From NCBI GenBank assembly GCA_043228905.1, contig JBHGNT010000004.1, positions 8,990,001 to 9,054,000 on the forward strand: a stretch of 64,000 nucleotides of DNA. Direction: 5' to 3'. The DNA comes from Azolla caroliniana (lineage: Eukaryota > Polypodiophyta). Shown here one piece after another: positions 43,301 to 54,780 of this stretch (position 1 is the first letter of the stretch; the number at the start of each line of letters is the position of its first letter). The position numbers were made by a program, and so were the translations under genes. The notes below the pieces were generated by a model that was not told where the DNA came from, did no database searches, and saw only the letters and a list, made by a program, of their open reading frames with translations.

Positions 43301-46296
43301 GTATCTGCCAATCCTCCCCTCACCTAGACTTGGTCAGGCGTTGGAAAGATTTGAATATTAATGATAGGCTGATCCTAGAAAGTACATCTACTAATCAGAT
43401 ATATCATTTGATTATCAACAATCTGCCATGGTTGAAGTATAAGGGGAAATCCACAAAGATTGGTGAAAATCCATGATAATGTGGGCTGTTTCAAATCCAA
43501 AGTATTTTGGTTGGCATATGTTGATCTCAGTTGCAACTGCCATCTCAAGGCTCAATATTCCAAATGGCTCTTGCATCCTTTGTACTATAGCTGAGGAGAT
43601 GTGTTGCCATATGTTTTTATCTTGCTTGATGGCACGAGACATGGTCCTCTATCCAGTGTGTGGTGTTCTGTTGCGGGGGGATTATGCATCCACATGATTG
43701 TGTTTTTAGCCAGTGGAAACCATGTGTTTTATTTCGCTTTCTCTTCTTTTGGGGCTTATAGCATATAATTGAACAATCTAGAATGTGTTCATCTTTTGTT
43801 CCCATTCTGGACTGTAGAGATATCAATAATTTGAGGGGTTTCCTTCACTGGTAGTTCAGCACCATAGCCAATGTGAATCTTCTTAAGAAAGATGGTTTGG
43901 CTCCTTGGCATACAATGATCTCTTTGGTTTCTTTGATAGACATGTGGCTGTTGTGTGACTTTTGTACAACCCTAGTAATTAATACAATTGCACTTTATGG
44001 AAAAAATAAGGTTAGTGTAGTTATGTCCAATCCTCTGAAAGTTGTGAAACAAGCACTGTTTCATTAGTTGTTTGGCAATATGGGGTTTCTAAATCGTTCA
44101 TTTCCTTTTGATCTCCATGCCAGTGGCAATGAGGAGTCCAAGTGGTTTGAATGAATGATGTGTCTGTGAAAAAAGCTTAAGATGTTAGAAGTTTACTGTT
44201 TTGGCATTGTATTATTGTTAAATTTTATTTCAAACTTTGTCTTCTAATTGTACAAAACAAAAACGTGTGAAGTTCTGTCATTTTGTTTGTACTTCAGGTA
44301 CCTCGTGTTCTGTCGACTGCAACCTCTACAAGTTACTCTATATGAGTCCTTTGTACGATCACAGGTGTGTAATATCCATTCTCTTCAATGTGAATGACTC
44401 TACCTAGCATCCTGACAACAAATAATTATTTCTTTAATCACTTCTGCAGTTTGTGACCAGATTATTTGTTTCAGAGAGCAGTTCAGTGAATGTGTTAACT
44501 GCAATTGGTGTTCTAAGAAAGCTTTGCAACCATCCGAAACTGGTGGCGGCTGACATGTCGAAGGAAATGATAGGTCTCTTACAAGATCATGATTTATTGA
44601 AGGTTTCAGCTATTAATGAATCTTCAAAGTGTGAGTCATCGTTTGGAAGGTAAGTGTATGGCAACTTGTTGCAAATAACTTGAATTGCACACCCTAATCT
44701 TATCTCATTCTATTCAGAAGACATGGTGAATCAATGTCCGGAAAACTAGACTGTGTGTCAGCACTACTTTCAGTTGTTTTTGATCCAGAATTGGGAGACA
44801 GAACAGAGCGAGTAGTAGTTGTCTCCAATTTTACTCAAACTCTCAACCTTGTTCAGGTTTAGCACTTGGGAGCTCACACTCTCAACCTTCTCCATATTTT
44901 GCTCATAGAAATTGTGAATAAGGGCATCTCATGTCTGCTTTTGGACTCATGGGCTCACAGAGTATATGTGAAGGAAAAGACTGGGCATGGTTGCGATTGG
45001 ATGGGTCAACATTGGTTGCAGATAGGCAACGTCTGGTAGATCGCTTTAATTCGGGGTTTGGAGGGGAAAGGGTATTTTTGTTGTCATCAAAGGCTGGTGG
45101 GATGGGACTCAATTTGGTGGGGGCAAATCGGTAAAGTACTTACCCTTTTGTTCATCATGCTTGCTAGTACCTGGAACTTGAGCTTTATTTTTTCTTATAT
45201 ATGTGTTCATTTTACCCCAATGGTCAATTGATTCAAGATTTTGCAAGACAAACAACATTAGTAAAAATGGATGCATGTGTGATAAGATAAAGTCTAGACA
45301 TCCATTTACATGGTTAGGGAGATTACACCCACATCCTCGCCCACAGAAGATATGACTAGTAATTGATTGGTTTTGGTGTGACATGACAGACTGATCCTCT
45401 TTGATCCGGATTGGAACCCTGCAACGGATGCACAGGTTGGATTAATGTATCTTAATTTGCATTCAGGGTACCATGGTGATGTTCATTTTCTGAGAGAGTG
45501 AACTTGATGTTCACATCTGAATTAGGCAATGGCACGCATCTGGAGGGAAGGGCAGCAAAAGCCTGTCATAATCTACAGATTATTTTCAACTGGCAGGTTG
45601 TTGGTTGAGTAATTGTACTAGAACTGCCCATTAGTTTTAGAGCCAAGTAGGGCAATGCGTATATTTAAATTTCCTGGGCTTTCTAATTCAAAATTACTCG
45701 ATGAGTTTGTACAAGTAGTTGAGCTTTTTACACGAGAAGCAGCGAGTACTTCATATTGTGCCATGATAAGAATTTTTTGTACAAGTAGTTGAGCTTTTTA
45801 CACGAGAAGCAGAGAGTACTTCATATTGTGCCATGAGAAGAATTTTTTTATTGATGACAAATTGTTGCAGCATCGAAGAAAAGATATATCAGCGTCAGAT
45901 GATGAAAGGTGAGATTGCAGCAACTGTGGAAGATAATATGGAAAACGGAATGAAATGCAAAGGAGGCAGATATTTCAGCCGGGAAGAACTTCGTGAGCTT
46001 TTCACATTGAACATGGTAAGGTTGATGGGAAACAAAACCTTTCTTTTTTGTTGGTTTTTGGTTTTTGGTTTTGGCTTTTTGTTGATTTCAGGTATCAATT
46101 CTGATGTGGTGAGTGCATTGGGCAGGAAACTCTGTGTGAAACACATGATCTACTGTGTGGTCGTGGTTTGCCTGTTGAAGAGCAGTGGCGAGATTGCTCT
46201 GAGCAATTGGAAGACCCTGCACTCAGGAAGGCAATCCAGAGTGGCCTTGTTTCCTTTGTCCAGGAAAAGATTCATCTCCACCAACAAGATTCCTAA
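37374..46296 (+). CDS. RAD54B/Rdh54-like Swi2/Snf2 DNA translocase, 20 exons, 1094 aa
   Basis: An ATP-driven double-strand DNA translocase of homologous recombination that acts with RAD51/DMC1 in the nucleus. Exons: 37374-38561, 39121-39329, 39518-39551, 39777-39839, 39920-40034, 40111-40175, 40264-40332, 41399-41464, 42198-42346, 42433-42493, 42582-42721, 42803-42919, 44298-44364, 44450-44649, 44718-44856, 44961-45130, 45390-45435, 45526-45596, 45871-46015, 46126-46296. All introns are GT-AG and phases agree throughout. Domains: N-terminal repeat region (about 76-236); a [11 protein letters not shown]...[10 protein letters not shown] segment (about 340-396) as in RAD54B/Rdh54 N-termini; helicase with [19 protein letters not shown], Walker A DEMGLGKT (534-541), DEAH (645-648), [18 protein letters not shown] and [11 protein letters not shown] (966-976). 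It ends with a short Cys-containing tail. The RAD54B assignment rests on the N-terminal segment and the FxYECVMGxR wording; RAD54 is the alternative. The start is the first ATG after an in-frame stop. Confidence 0.93.
37597..38080 (+). repeat. In-frame repeat array (SDHVLL motif) in RAD54B-like exon 1
   Basis: TTCTCAGATCATGTTCTTCT or a close form recurs about seven times, at roughly 72-bp steps with one longer unit. It encodes FSDHVLLxxSEI..REHIIHP. Two neighbouring units are themselves duplicated (the HPNGT/HPKRS pair occurs twice). Confidence 0.9.
38665..39100 (+). repeat. Four diverged repeats in intron 1 of the RAD54B-like gene
   Basis: Copies near 38665, 38796, 38898 and 39025 share TTGAAAACTGTAG, a TAGATTAGGTAAAA core and GGGATTAAGACTAATG. 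Spacing varies from about 100 to 130 bp. Confidence 0.75.
42069..42132 (+). repeat. 32-bp tandem duplication in intron 8
   Basis: AATAGCAGCTATCTTACATT and the following 12 bases occur twice in a row without change. Confidence 0.9.
45709..45848 (+). repeat. 70-bp tandem duplication in intron 18
   Basis: GTACAAGTAGTTGAGC through AGAATTTTTT occurs twice, with about three differences. The second copy ends just before the poly-T tract that precedes exon 19. Confidence 0.9.
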
Positions 46297-47235
46297 TTAA
46301 AGTCATGTGACTATTGAATTATCTTGGGTTCCAATCCTCCACAGCTGCAATTTTTCAGAGCACATCCACAAGATTTGACAATCATTGGTCTGGCAGCTTT
46401 GTCTCAAAGAACAACTATATGATTGTGAACATAACCTTCATATATCTCAAATTTCACATATTTTTGCAAAAACTTTATCGATGTTTTGGACATCAGACGA
46501 CATCCACTGTCTAAATATGCCGTTTTAACAATGAATGATGCCACAGATTCCCTTCATAGATGCCATCTACTTAGCCTAATGGAATTTTCCAACTACAGCA
46601 AAATTGAGTGGAGGTTTTCTGTATGCTCTTCTAAATAATTTTGTTGTCTACCGTGTGACATCTTGGACTATTGGACCCAAGACCATTATGAAAAACATCG
46701 ACGATCCTCTTGTTACAATTGCAAAGTATGTTATTATTTCTCGGATGATCTCTGAGATAAGGCATTTGGGATGACTTTATTGATGATTGGCTCTAGAAAG
46801 ACAATAATATAATGGTATTATTATCATGCTCTTCTCTTCTTGACTAACATAGTCAATATCAAGAATATGGGCTTGCACTGCTTTGAATGCATGAATGCAT
46901 TGGCTTGCATACAAAGAGAAGTTTAGTTGTGCTTGGAACACACATTAGGCATGTGTCTTAGGCTAGGAAAGACGAGGATTTTGAGATCTTCTTGTTAGAT
47001 TGAATGTACTTGTTTCATGAGTGATCACGACACCTCATGTGCAAGAGGTTGCTTATATTTCTCATCGATAGATGGGTTGGATTAAATTTGAAATTCATAT
47101 TGTACTTTTCTACCTCTTATTGATTATGCAAGATCTTCTATGAGGCACCATTAACATTTGTGAGGGCCTTTGTATTTTTGGTGCTTGCGTAGATATGATA
47201 CTGTTTGAAGACAATATTTGACAAATCGAACATGG
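46297..47235. other. Downstream DNA of the RAD54B-like gene
   Basis: Holds the 3' untranslated region; no clear AATAAA signal was recognised. No further gene seen. Confidence 0.55.
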
Positions 47236-47590
47236 AACGTAACATGGCCCCTTTATATATAAGAGCTTCAATATCCACTATTTGTATCATTGCTTCAATA
47301 CGATTTAGTTTGTTGCATTCTCTTCAACATGAGACAAGGTGTTGGGGTGTAAGTGAGGAAACTCATTGACTATGCATATTCTCTTTGAATAAATGCAAAT
47401 ATTTAGAATGAATTATCACACTTTGATACAATGCACTATATTTGACCAAATTTGAGTTTTCTTTCCATACATTGTCAATCCAATCCCACCATCTATGTAC
47501 ATTCCTTTCATAATCACAATATGCAAGCTTATTTACAATGTTTATCAGTAAAATTCTTGAACAATCATAATGTGCAACCTTTTATGCAAT
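47236..47590 (+). pseudogene. Decayed copy of the LINE-like tail
   Basis: Aligns over about 350 bp to 26890-27230. Shared words include TATCACACTTTGATACAATG and GTAAAATTCTTGAACA. All frames are broken by stops. Confidence 0.7.
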
Positions 47591-48453
47591 GATTATTATC
47601 ATGTGATTATTTTGAGATTTCTTTTGTAAATATTTTAACTTGAGTAACTTATTTATGGTTGCTAAATACATTTTTTAGTTACTCATGGCTTAAAATTTTG
47701 AAGAAAATGTGGGACTCTCACAAAGGGAGTTGATCCCACACACTACTTCGTCCACATCCTTGTTTGAAAATGACTTCCATCAATTACAAGACTCAATGAA
47801 TATGATTGTACATGAGCTTTCAAAATTCTAAAATCTCATGTTCCTATTATGCAAACGGATGTCGAGACATAGGATGACCAACATGGTGAACCTTCCTTTA
47901 TTGTAAACCTATTTCAAGGTGAAAAGAAAGAACTAAGGAAGTAATTTGCTCTAGCCTAGGTAATTGAGAATCTCATTTTGAGGTGATGGGATAGGCAGTT
48001 CAAATCCATATGTAGTTTAAGATAAAGACATGCTCATTGGCGTTGTTCCCATCACATAAATAATGATAGGGTTACAACATTTTGAGCTTTTAAAATCAAG
48101 GCACATGAGAAGATGGTGAGGTGGATGGTAAGTGTGAAGTTAAGTTTTGTTAAGAGAAAAGATAGTTGAATATATATTAAACCCTAGGACAACCAAGAGT
48201 TGAGGTCAATATCGAGGATTTAAGCATCACAACAATCATAGAAGGAAGAAACTCAAATGGATGAAGATAAATGTGTTTTTCAATAACAAACAAGTAGGAA
48301 AAATGCAAATCATGGACAATAAGATTCAAATAACGAAAAACACTCATAACATCTTCATCTGATACATCCAAATTTAGAAAGAAAAGATTGATTAAAAAAA
48401 GTGGACGATGAGAGATTTCCAACAATATCTTGTATGCCAATATTGGAGTTATC
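47591..48453. other. AT-rich intergenic DNA
   Basis: No gene or element recognised. An 87-codon minus frame (48177-48440) has no family resemblance. Confidence 0.5.
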
Positions 48454-48550
48454 GAGAAGAAATAATGATGGAAAAGTTAGGTTGGTGTCAAATGAGGATA
48501 ACTAGGTTCCTATTTAGGATAATTTACAAAGCTTTTGAACGTATGAGGAT
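48454..48550. repeat. Local duplication, segment X copy 1
   Basis: GAGAAGAAATAATGATGG through GAGGATA recurs at 49887-49983 with few changes. The LINE at 48572 separates it from its neighbour segment. Confidence 0.85.
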
Positions 48551-48571
48551 AAACCCTAAACCCTAAACCCT
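48551..48571. repeat. Interstitial telomere repeat (AAACCCT)x3
   Basis: Three perfect plant telomere units at the 5' junction of the truncated LINE. Copy 2 of the surrounding duplication does not have them, so they came with the insertion. Confidence 0.92.
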
Positions 48572-49765
48572 ATCCACGTGGTGGCATAGGTTGGTAACAT
48601 CTGGAAGACAAACCCGGATGTTGCTAAGGTGGAACCCCATTGGAAGTTATGGGTATATGGTTGTTGTCCCCTCGTCAAACTAGAATAGGACCCAGGGGAT
48701 TTCAAGTGGAAACATGATGGCAAATTTCGCCATTTCTTCGAGTACAACACTAAACTGGGTTGGACTTTTCATTTGCAACTAGACGGCCCCTTACACAATG
48801 GCTGGCGTACATTGGGCATCCCTGATGAGGTGCTCATTACCTTTTGGAAGGGTCTCTGGCGTCTCCACTTGCCGGAAAAGATAGTTTTTTTGGTGGCAAA
48901 TCCGTCATAATGTGGTTCCCGTTGGTGAATGGCTAGGTAAACGTGGCGGCCCGTTAGGCTGCCCACTTTGCCACTCACCTATTGAGACTCTGAGGCATTG
49001 TCTGTGGGATTGCCCTCACGCTCAAAAGGTATGGGATAGAGTGACTCGCCTCCTTGCGGCATGTGAAGTGGAAGGAACAACATCGTGGAGTGTTGCGGCA
49101 TGGCTTGATCACTCTGTTGATAGGTGGACGAACGCCTTCAATGCGGATAGTTGGTGCTACGTATGCATGAGAGGAAAAATCGCCAAGATTCGATTTGAGA
49201 GAGGCTTGCAGTCCGCATCCCCTAGGTTCCCAGACATTTGGATGCTGATCGCAGGCTTCACCCTGTGGTATGTATGGAAAGCGCGTTGCCTAAAGGTCTT
49301 CTAAGATTTGGTGCGGCCCCCGAAGGAAGTGATCATGGACATATGGTTTGCGATTATTAGCTACCTACGAGGGCAATTGGACAAGGTTTGCAACCATTCC
49401 TCTGACGTGGGCACTACTCGTTTGCGCTTTTGGCAGAAATGGCGGAACACACCTATGGTGACACAAGGAGGAAGTGGCTTGAGGTGGAACTACCAGCCCC
49501 ACGCTAGCTGTTTCCGGCTCACTTACCACCCTCCCTTCATTGTCGATCCCAAGAATTGTCTCGTACTAACCATCACTGCAGGGCACCGTTTTAGCTATAG
49601 GTACTTACATTAAGTAGTCAATCTGAAAGGCGATTTAACTAGTCTCATTTTCTTGAACTTGATCGGAGGGAGATTCTCCGATCTATGTTTAAGCTTCCTT
49701 GTACAGTCTCTTTGTAATAATCCTACCTAACTAATGGGAAAGTAGCTTCATTTTGGAAAAAAAAA
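48572..49765 (+). mobile_element. 5'-truncated LINE (L1-type) with zinc-binding RT tail
   Basis: Non-LTR element remnant of 1.2 kb ending in a run of A (49757-49765). The minus-one frame before 48900 reads FWKGLWRLHLPEKI, then the frame shifts at a T run near 48886. 48912-49304 reads PVGEWLGKRGG, CPLCHSPIETLRHCLWDCPH and WDRVTRLLAAC, the zf-RVT domain that follows RT in plant L1 ORF2. 49308-49613 continues after a stop. No RT core is present. Confidence 0.85.
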
Positions 49766-50109
49766 GGTTTGTATTTAGGATATTTTACAAAAATCTTGAA
49801 CGCCTCACATAGACCCAAGTATATCCATTAGAAAGCAAGAATAACGTTGTCGTGGCGTACGTCGTAGACATCATAAAAAACGTACAGAGAAGAAATAATG
49901 ATAGAAAAGTTAGGTCGGTGTCAAATGAGGATAACTAGGTTCGTATTTAGGATATTTTACAAAACTTTTGAACATTTGAGGATAATTAGGTTTGTATTTA
50001 GGATATTTTACAAAAATCTTGACCGCCTCACATAGACCCAAGTATATCCATTAGAAAGCAAGAATAGTGTTGTTGTGGTGTACTTTGTACACATTGTGAA
50101 AAACGTACA
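49766..50109. repeat. Local duplication Y1-X2-Y2
   Basis: Segment Y (GGTTTGTATTTAGGATATTT through AAAACGTACA) is at 49766-49886 and 49989-50109, with X copy 2 at 49887-49983 between. The last 40 bp of each Y resemble the start of the Gypsy-C LTR (TGTCGTGGCG, TGTTGTTGTGG). Confidence 0.82.
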
Positions 50110-50671
50110 AAGAACCTGAATGAATAAATAGAAGAAAATGCTAAAAAATATGTTACATGCACAAGGCAAGATTCAAACCTTGTACCACCATGTTAATAAT
50201 TCTAAGCCTTACCATTGTACTACCTCATGATAAGTGATGTAATTATGAATTTAGTATATACAAGATCTTATCCTACAAATAAATTCTAGGTAACTTACTT
50301 GTGCACAACTAGTGTGCATGAATAGTTAGAAAAAAGCATGATGCTTGCCATGTGGCGAGCTATACTTAGCCTCACTTACTCATGCTCAACTAGTGTGGAT
50401 GAAGACTATAGTTAGAAAAAGCATGATATTTACCATGTAGTAAGTTATACTTAGCCTCTCCCATCACTATATAAGGATGGGAGCAAAATCTAATAAGGGG
50501 GTTAAATTCTTGGGTATTATTAGGGTTCTAAATATTGATTAATTTAATACACAATACTCGTGGAATTCACGAGTTTTCTATCTCTCTCTTTCAATCTATT
50601 CATAAAGATTATCTGTCTTAAATTCCTCCTCCTCATCCAAAACCTCGGTGGTTCCACCCGACTACACAACA
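50068..50671 (+). mobile_element. 5' LTR of Gypsy-C (about 604 bp)
   Basis: From TGTTGTTGTGG to ACTACACAACA. It shares with the Gypsy-B LTR the tRNA-like stretch (50151-50225), ACTATATAAGG (50463-50473), the ACTCGTG/CACGAGT hairpin and the end before ATCTGGCGCCG. The CCGG minisatellite is absent, which explains the shorter length. Confidence 0.75.
50151..50225 (-). other. tRNA-like sequence in the Gypsy-C LTR
   Basis: Minus strand carries AGTACAATGGTAAGG and AAGGTTTGAATCTTG with the same spacing as 23914-23984; both boxes have one or two changes. Confidence 0.55.
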
Positions 50672-50776
50672 ATCTGGCGCCGTAAGGCACGACACATTTG
50701 GTGAACACGACGTGAAGACGGGTGGCAAGGAGATAGAGAATCAACAAGAGGCGATCAATATGATGATGATGTTCGA

Positions 50777-51192
50777 GTGGATATTGTAGGAAAAACGCGC
50801 GATGTCAGAGATCGCGGCGACAATAGAGCGGCTCGTGCAATGGTACGGGCAATTCAATGGAAAGGATGTGTCACACTATCTACGAAACTACAAGGCAAAG
50901 ATGTTGTGATGTGGGATCCTGGAAGGATTGCAAGTGATATCCTTCAATCAGGTGGCTACGAATGGGCTTCAAGGGAGCATCCACGTGGATATTGTAGGAA
51001 AAACGCGCGATGTCAGAGATCGCGGCGACAATAGAGCGGCTCGTGCAATGGTACGGGCAATTCAATGGAAAGGATGTGTCACACTATCTACGAAACTACA
51101 AGGCAAAGATGTTGTGATGTGGGATCCTGGAAGGATTGCAAGTGATATCCTTCAATCAGGTGGCTACGAATGGGCTTCAAGGGAGCATCCAC
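50777..51192 (+). repeat. Perfect 208-bp tandem duplication in Gypsy-C gag
   Basis: Copies at 50777-50984 and 50985-51192 show no difference by eye. They encode the gag segment ERLVQWYGQFNGKDVSHYL. Confidence 0.93.
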
Positions 51193-52460
51193 GGGATACA
51201 ACAACAAAATCCGACGTGGGCGGCCTTTGAAGAAGCAAGGCAACACAGAGGGGATTCTAGGATTGGGTGGAAACACCGAACAAAGGGTTGAAAGTTCTCG
51301 AAGTGTTCTTAGAATTTGAGAGTCGATTCGGGAAGGTATCTACGAGAGATCAAGCTATCCTCGCACCGGACAAAGTGATCATGTTCTTACGAGCTATGGA
51401 TGACCGGGACTGAAACGATCTTAGGATGTTGTTGGAAGATGTAACTACAACTATTGGGCTCACAAATGTCTGCACGAACGTGAGGACTAGCGTCGCCCGG
51501 TTCAAAAAGAGGAGATAGTGGTTTGGAAATGAAGAGAAGAGGGTTTTGAAACTAACTCCCAGATCAAGAGCTGGATTAGGGGACCTCCAATCACGAATCC
51601 ATGAGACCACGATCGAGAGAGGAATAGCCACATCCGTGGTTGAGCAAATTCTAAAAGGGATGGAGGACCTGAAAATTGCCATGGTGAAGAAAACGGAGGA
51701 CCAGCCTGTGAGTTCTAAGTATATGGACCGTCAATGTATATGGTGTGATAGTACTGAACACGACCACAAGGATTGTGATGAACATAAGGAGGCATTATAG
51801 TGGGATCCCATCTACTGAGAAGGGAACCAGATCCATTCTATGGACTCCCGAAAGCCACTCCAACAGAACTTCCGAAAAGGTAGTATGAAGAAGATGCAAG
51901 AGGAGGAGATGGTGGTGCGAAGCAAATATGTGACAATTGCAGGAATATAGGTAGGCGGTTCATACGGAGCAAAAGCAACCTTCTAGTCGGAAGTGCCAGA
52001 AATTTCAGAGATGTCTAGCTCTGATGAAATCCGGAGCACCACAAATGACATCCAGGAAGTTATGGGATGGGAGTGCCCCGTAGATAAGAATAGTGTATAT
52101 GCCTTATGTTAGCTACATGAGGTGTACGTAGATGAGAAGTGACGGTGCACGGATGAAGCGGCTGAACTGTCGAAGGCACCTGAGAGCTGGAACTCTGAAG
52201 AGAAGGGAAAAGGGAAGATGATTGTGGCATTCAAACTCGTCTTTGACATCGATCAACAGACGAACCTAAAAAAGGTGTTCGAAGAGAGAATCCACGATAG
52301 TCGGGTAGACTTTTCCCTTCGAGAATTGCTCGGACTCGCAAAGGAGTTCTACGATCTCCTCGTGGATCTCATAAAAAGAAAGAGGCAGGCTATAGAAGAG
52401 TTAAATGCTCCAAGGGTAAATGCGAGTACCATTTTAATGAACGACATAGAAGCATAGGAT
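50800..52460 (+). pseudogene. Gypsy-C gag, broken
   Basis: The frame carrying QWYGQFNGKDVSHYLRNYKA matches the capsid opening of Gypsy-A (KLGPFNGNDVTRFLQVFDAE). Later pieces include a CIWCDSTEHDHKDCDEHK knuckle-like CCHC cluster (51738-51790) and the helix segment FSLRELLGLAKEFYDLLVDL (52310-52370). Stops separate all parts. Confidence 0.75.
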
Positions 52461-52549
52461 GAAATTCCAAACTCCCACTACACAAAGCCACACTAGGCAC
52501 GGGGAACTACATAGACTCCGGTCCAGATTGGAAACATCAAAGAGGCCGT

Positions 52550-53672
52550 AGTTGTGTTGATTGATCACAGATCAGAGATCAATTTGATGTCCAAGGAGTT
52601 CTACAAGAAGGGGAAGTGACCTATAAAGACCAATCACATATGGAAGATCTGGGCAGCCACGGAATATCTATTTATGACTTGTTTGGATGTGACGATGAAG
52701 ATTGGAGATGTGGAGATTGACCAAAATTTCTTCATGCAAAATGAGGTTTCACATTACGTGATCCTCAGGCAAACTTTCATTATAACTTCACAAATGGAAA
52801 CAAAGGTGCTCGACAACATAACGACTTTTGCACGGATTCAGAGCAAAAACGAATTGGAAAATCTATACAATTCTTGACTGTGCTACCAAATCATGAAAGG
52901 AACAAGAGAGAGCTTTTGTCCCAGAAAAAAATGAAATTTTAAAGTGAACTATTGCAGAGTGGGGGAGTTATAGTCTGAGGAGCCTTGATACCCCACGTAG
53001 GAGGAAAAATCTCAGAACAATACAAGTGCGAATTAGTCTGAATGGGACGTCTACGTATATGGCCGTGACTAGAGTAATGAAGAAATAACTATGGAAGATG
53101 TAGGATGAACTACAGTTTGCATCGATCATAAAAGAAAATGAAGAAATCATGGGGTTAGTTGAGGAAGCTCGAAGAGATGGAGGGTACAAATGAGCAAGGA
53201 ATCTGGATATTTCCAGTGGAATCCGTCGAAGTATACAAGATCATTGCGGAAATGGGGCCAGATGTGCTCTAAAAAGAAGATGTGATGGTCTGCATGAAGT
53301 ATAGGACCGTGGAGAAAATGGTGAAACCAGTCACGGGACCATTATTACCCGCAAATAGGGAACAAAAGATGAAAGAAGTTTTAGATGATCTGATACATCG
53401 AAAGTTCGTAGATATCGGATATACTTGCACGAATGAGACCCGGAAGAAACTCCAGATCAGTGGAGGTGGGTTCCTCTTATAAGAACGATTATAGGAGATG
53501 TTGGAGTAGCATGGCAAAGCATTTGCATTTGCACCAAGGGAAATCGGGTGTGTGGATACGAAGAAAGTTGAGTCGGTGATCTTCGCGATCGATCACGTGT
53601 CGTAGAATCTGAAGCCAATTCTAGTTCCACGCACACATGTTCCAAAAATCATCGATTTGCTTAAAGGGAAGG
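52550..53672 (+). pseudogene. Gypsy-C protease and RT start
   Basis: LIDHRSEINLMSKEFYKKGK is the protease motif with the triad changed to D-H-R. It is followed by VTMKIGDVEIDQNFFMQNEV and the connection region; RT begins at about 53550 and breaks off at 53672. The Gypsy-B protease shares the D-H change, so the two are closer to each other than to Gypsy-A (D-S-G). Confidence 0.8.
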
Positions 53673-53738
53673 TTCACACATTTGTCTCCTCGTTGGTGTT
53701 GTTGTATAGACTCATGTCTATAAAACACCTTATGTATG

Positions 53739-54183
53739 TGTGAAAGTTAATGTGCAGAAGCTTAGAAAAACTGGCTCAACCAAATAGCAATAGAAAATAG
53801 AACTAAGGTTTAATGGAAATCTTGTGTTACACACACAGAGTACGCAAGAGAGACAGAGAGAGCAGAACAACATAAAACTAAAATCACAAAATATCACTCT
53901 ATACATACAATGTGCTCAAAGAGCACTTTTAACAAGTCCTTAAAAGGACTGACAGAAGTACTAATAAGTACTTCAATGCTCGTATTGAGCTACTGACACT
54001 AACTCCTAGGATACCTACCTAGTCTAGGAGTGTAGACCTCTAACGACCTATCGGTTTGCAAGTGGGTCTAGCTCTCCGATCTGGCCCCCTTCTCTAGACA
54101 CCGATCTAGCTCTGGTTCCGGATACCGATCTAGCTCTGGCTTATTCAACCAATTCGGATCAGGTTGAGTTGGTCCACTCAACA
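53739..54183 (-). mobile_element. 3' LTR of Copia-E (445 bp)
   Basis: TGTGAAAGTTAATGTGC...GTCCACTCAACA on the plus strand, followed by CTCCCCCTCAAGCTC, the reversed purine tract. Similar along its length to 2392-2834. Confidence 0.9.
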
Positions 54184-54760
54184 CTCCCCCTCAAGCTCAA
54201 CTTGACGTTGGATCTCAGTGCCAGTCTTTGCCGATCCTTGCAATAAACTATTCCTGACATATTCTCGCCTTGCTCGTGCTCCTCGACCCGTACGGTTCCG
54301 CTTCCAACGACCCGCACGGTTTTGCACACCTTGACCTTCTCGGTCGGCTTGTCTCCTCAAGAGGCCCATCTTAGCTCCTTCCCTATTGTGACTTCGGCGC
54401 TTCTAGATCCAACAGTTCCTTTGTGTCGGTGTCGACTTCTGTTTCCTTTTTGTCCGCTTGGCCTTGAGTTGATTCGGCTCCTCCAAATTGAACACCTCTT
54501 TTGAATAAGCCCTTTACCACATCAGACCATGTTCGGGTCTTGGCCTTCTTCTTCTAGTCGACTATGTCCTTCTTGACTTTGCCGCCTTCGTCGCTTATTC
54601 CAACTTTTTTTGATGTGCTGACTTCTTCATTCGACTTAGCTCCCTTTTTCTTCTTGTCTCCCCCCTGTTTCGGTCATTTCCTCCTGCTCTCCGGCTGCTT
54701 CTCTGGTGCCTTTACCTATCTCTTCGGTTTCTATTCTTGTTCTCCCCCACAAGTGCGGCA
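54184..54760 (-). pseudogene. Copia-E pol C-terminal extension between RNase H and LTR
   Basis: The minus strand continues past HLDMPHLWGRTRIE as an acidic and basic stretch with KKKAKTRTWSDVVKG and, one frame over, FNLEEPNQLKAKRTKRK. These match KKKARIKTWAVVVKG and FDLEDPSHMKAKRRRG of Copia-B. It has one stop and one frameshift. A purine motif (GTGGGGGAG) lies before it, and the real LTR-adjacent tract lies after it. Confidence 0.7.
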
Positions 54761-54780
54761 TGTCGAGATGTTGTAGCCCA

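Larger units (their letters stand above)
50068..53672 (+). mobile_element. Gypsy-C, 3'-truncated Ty3 element
   Basis: 5' LTR 50068-50671, primer site TGGCGCCG, gag, protease and the start of RT, in the same order and wording as Gypsy-A and Gypsy-B. It ends abruptly in RT near 53672, where LLKGK is followed by unrelated sequence. RNase H, integrase and 3' LTR are missing. Stops are frequent, and it is the most decayed of the three. Confidence 0.83.

Noticed and set aside
44903-45384. Minus-strand ORFs within the RAD54B-like gene
   Set aside because: They are shadows of helicase exons and adjacent introns.
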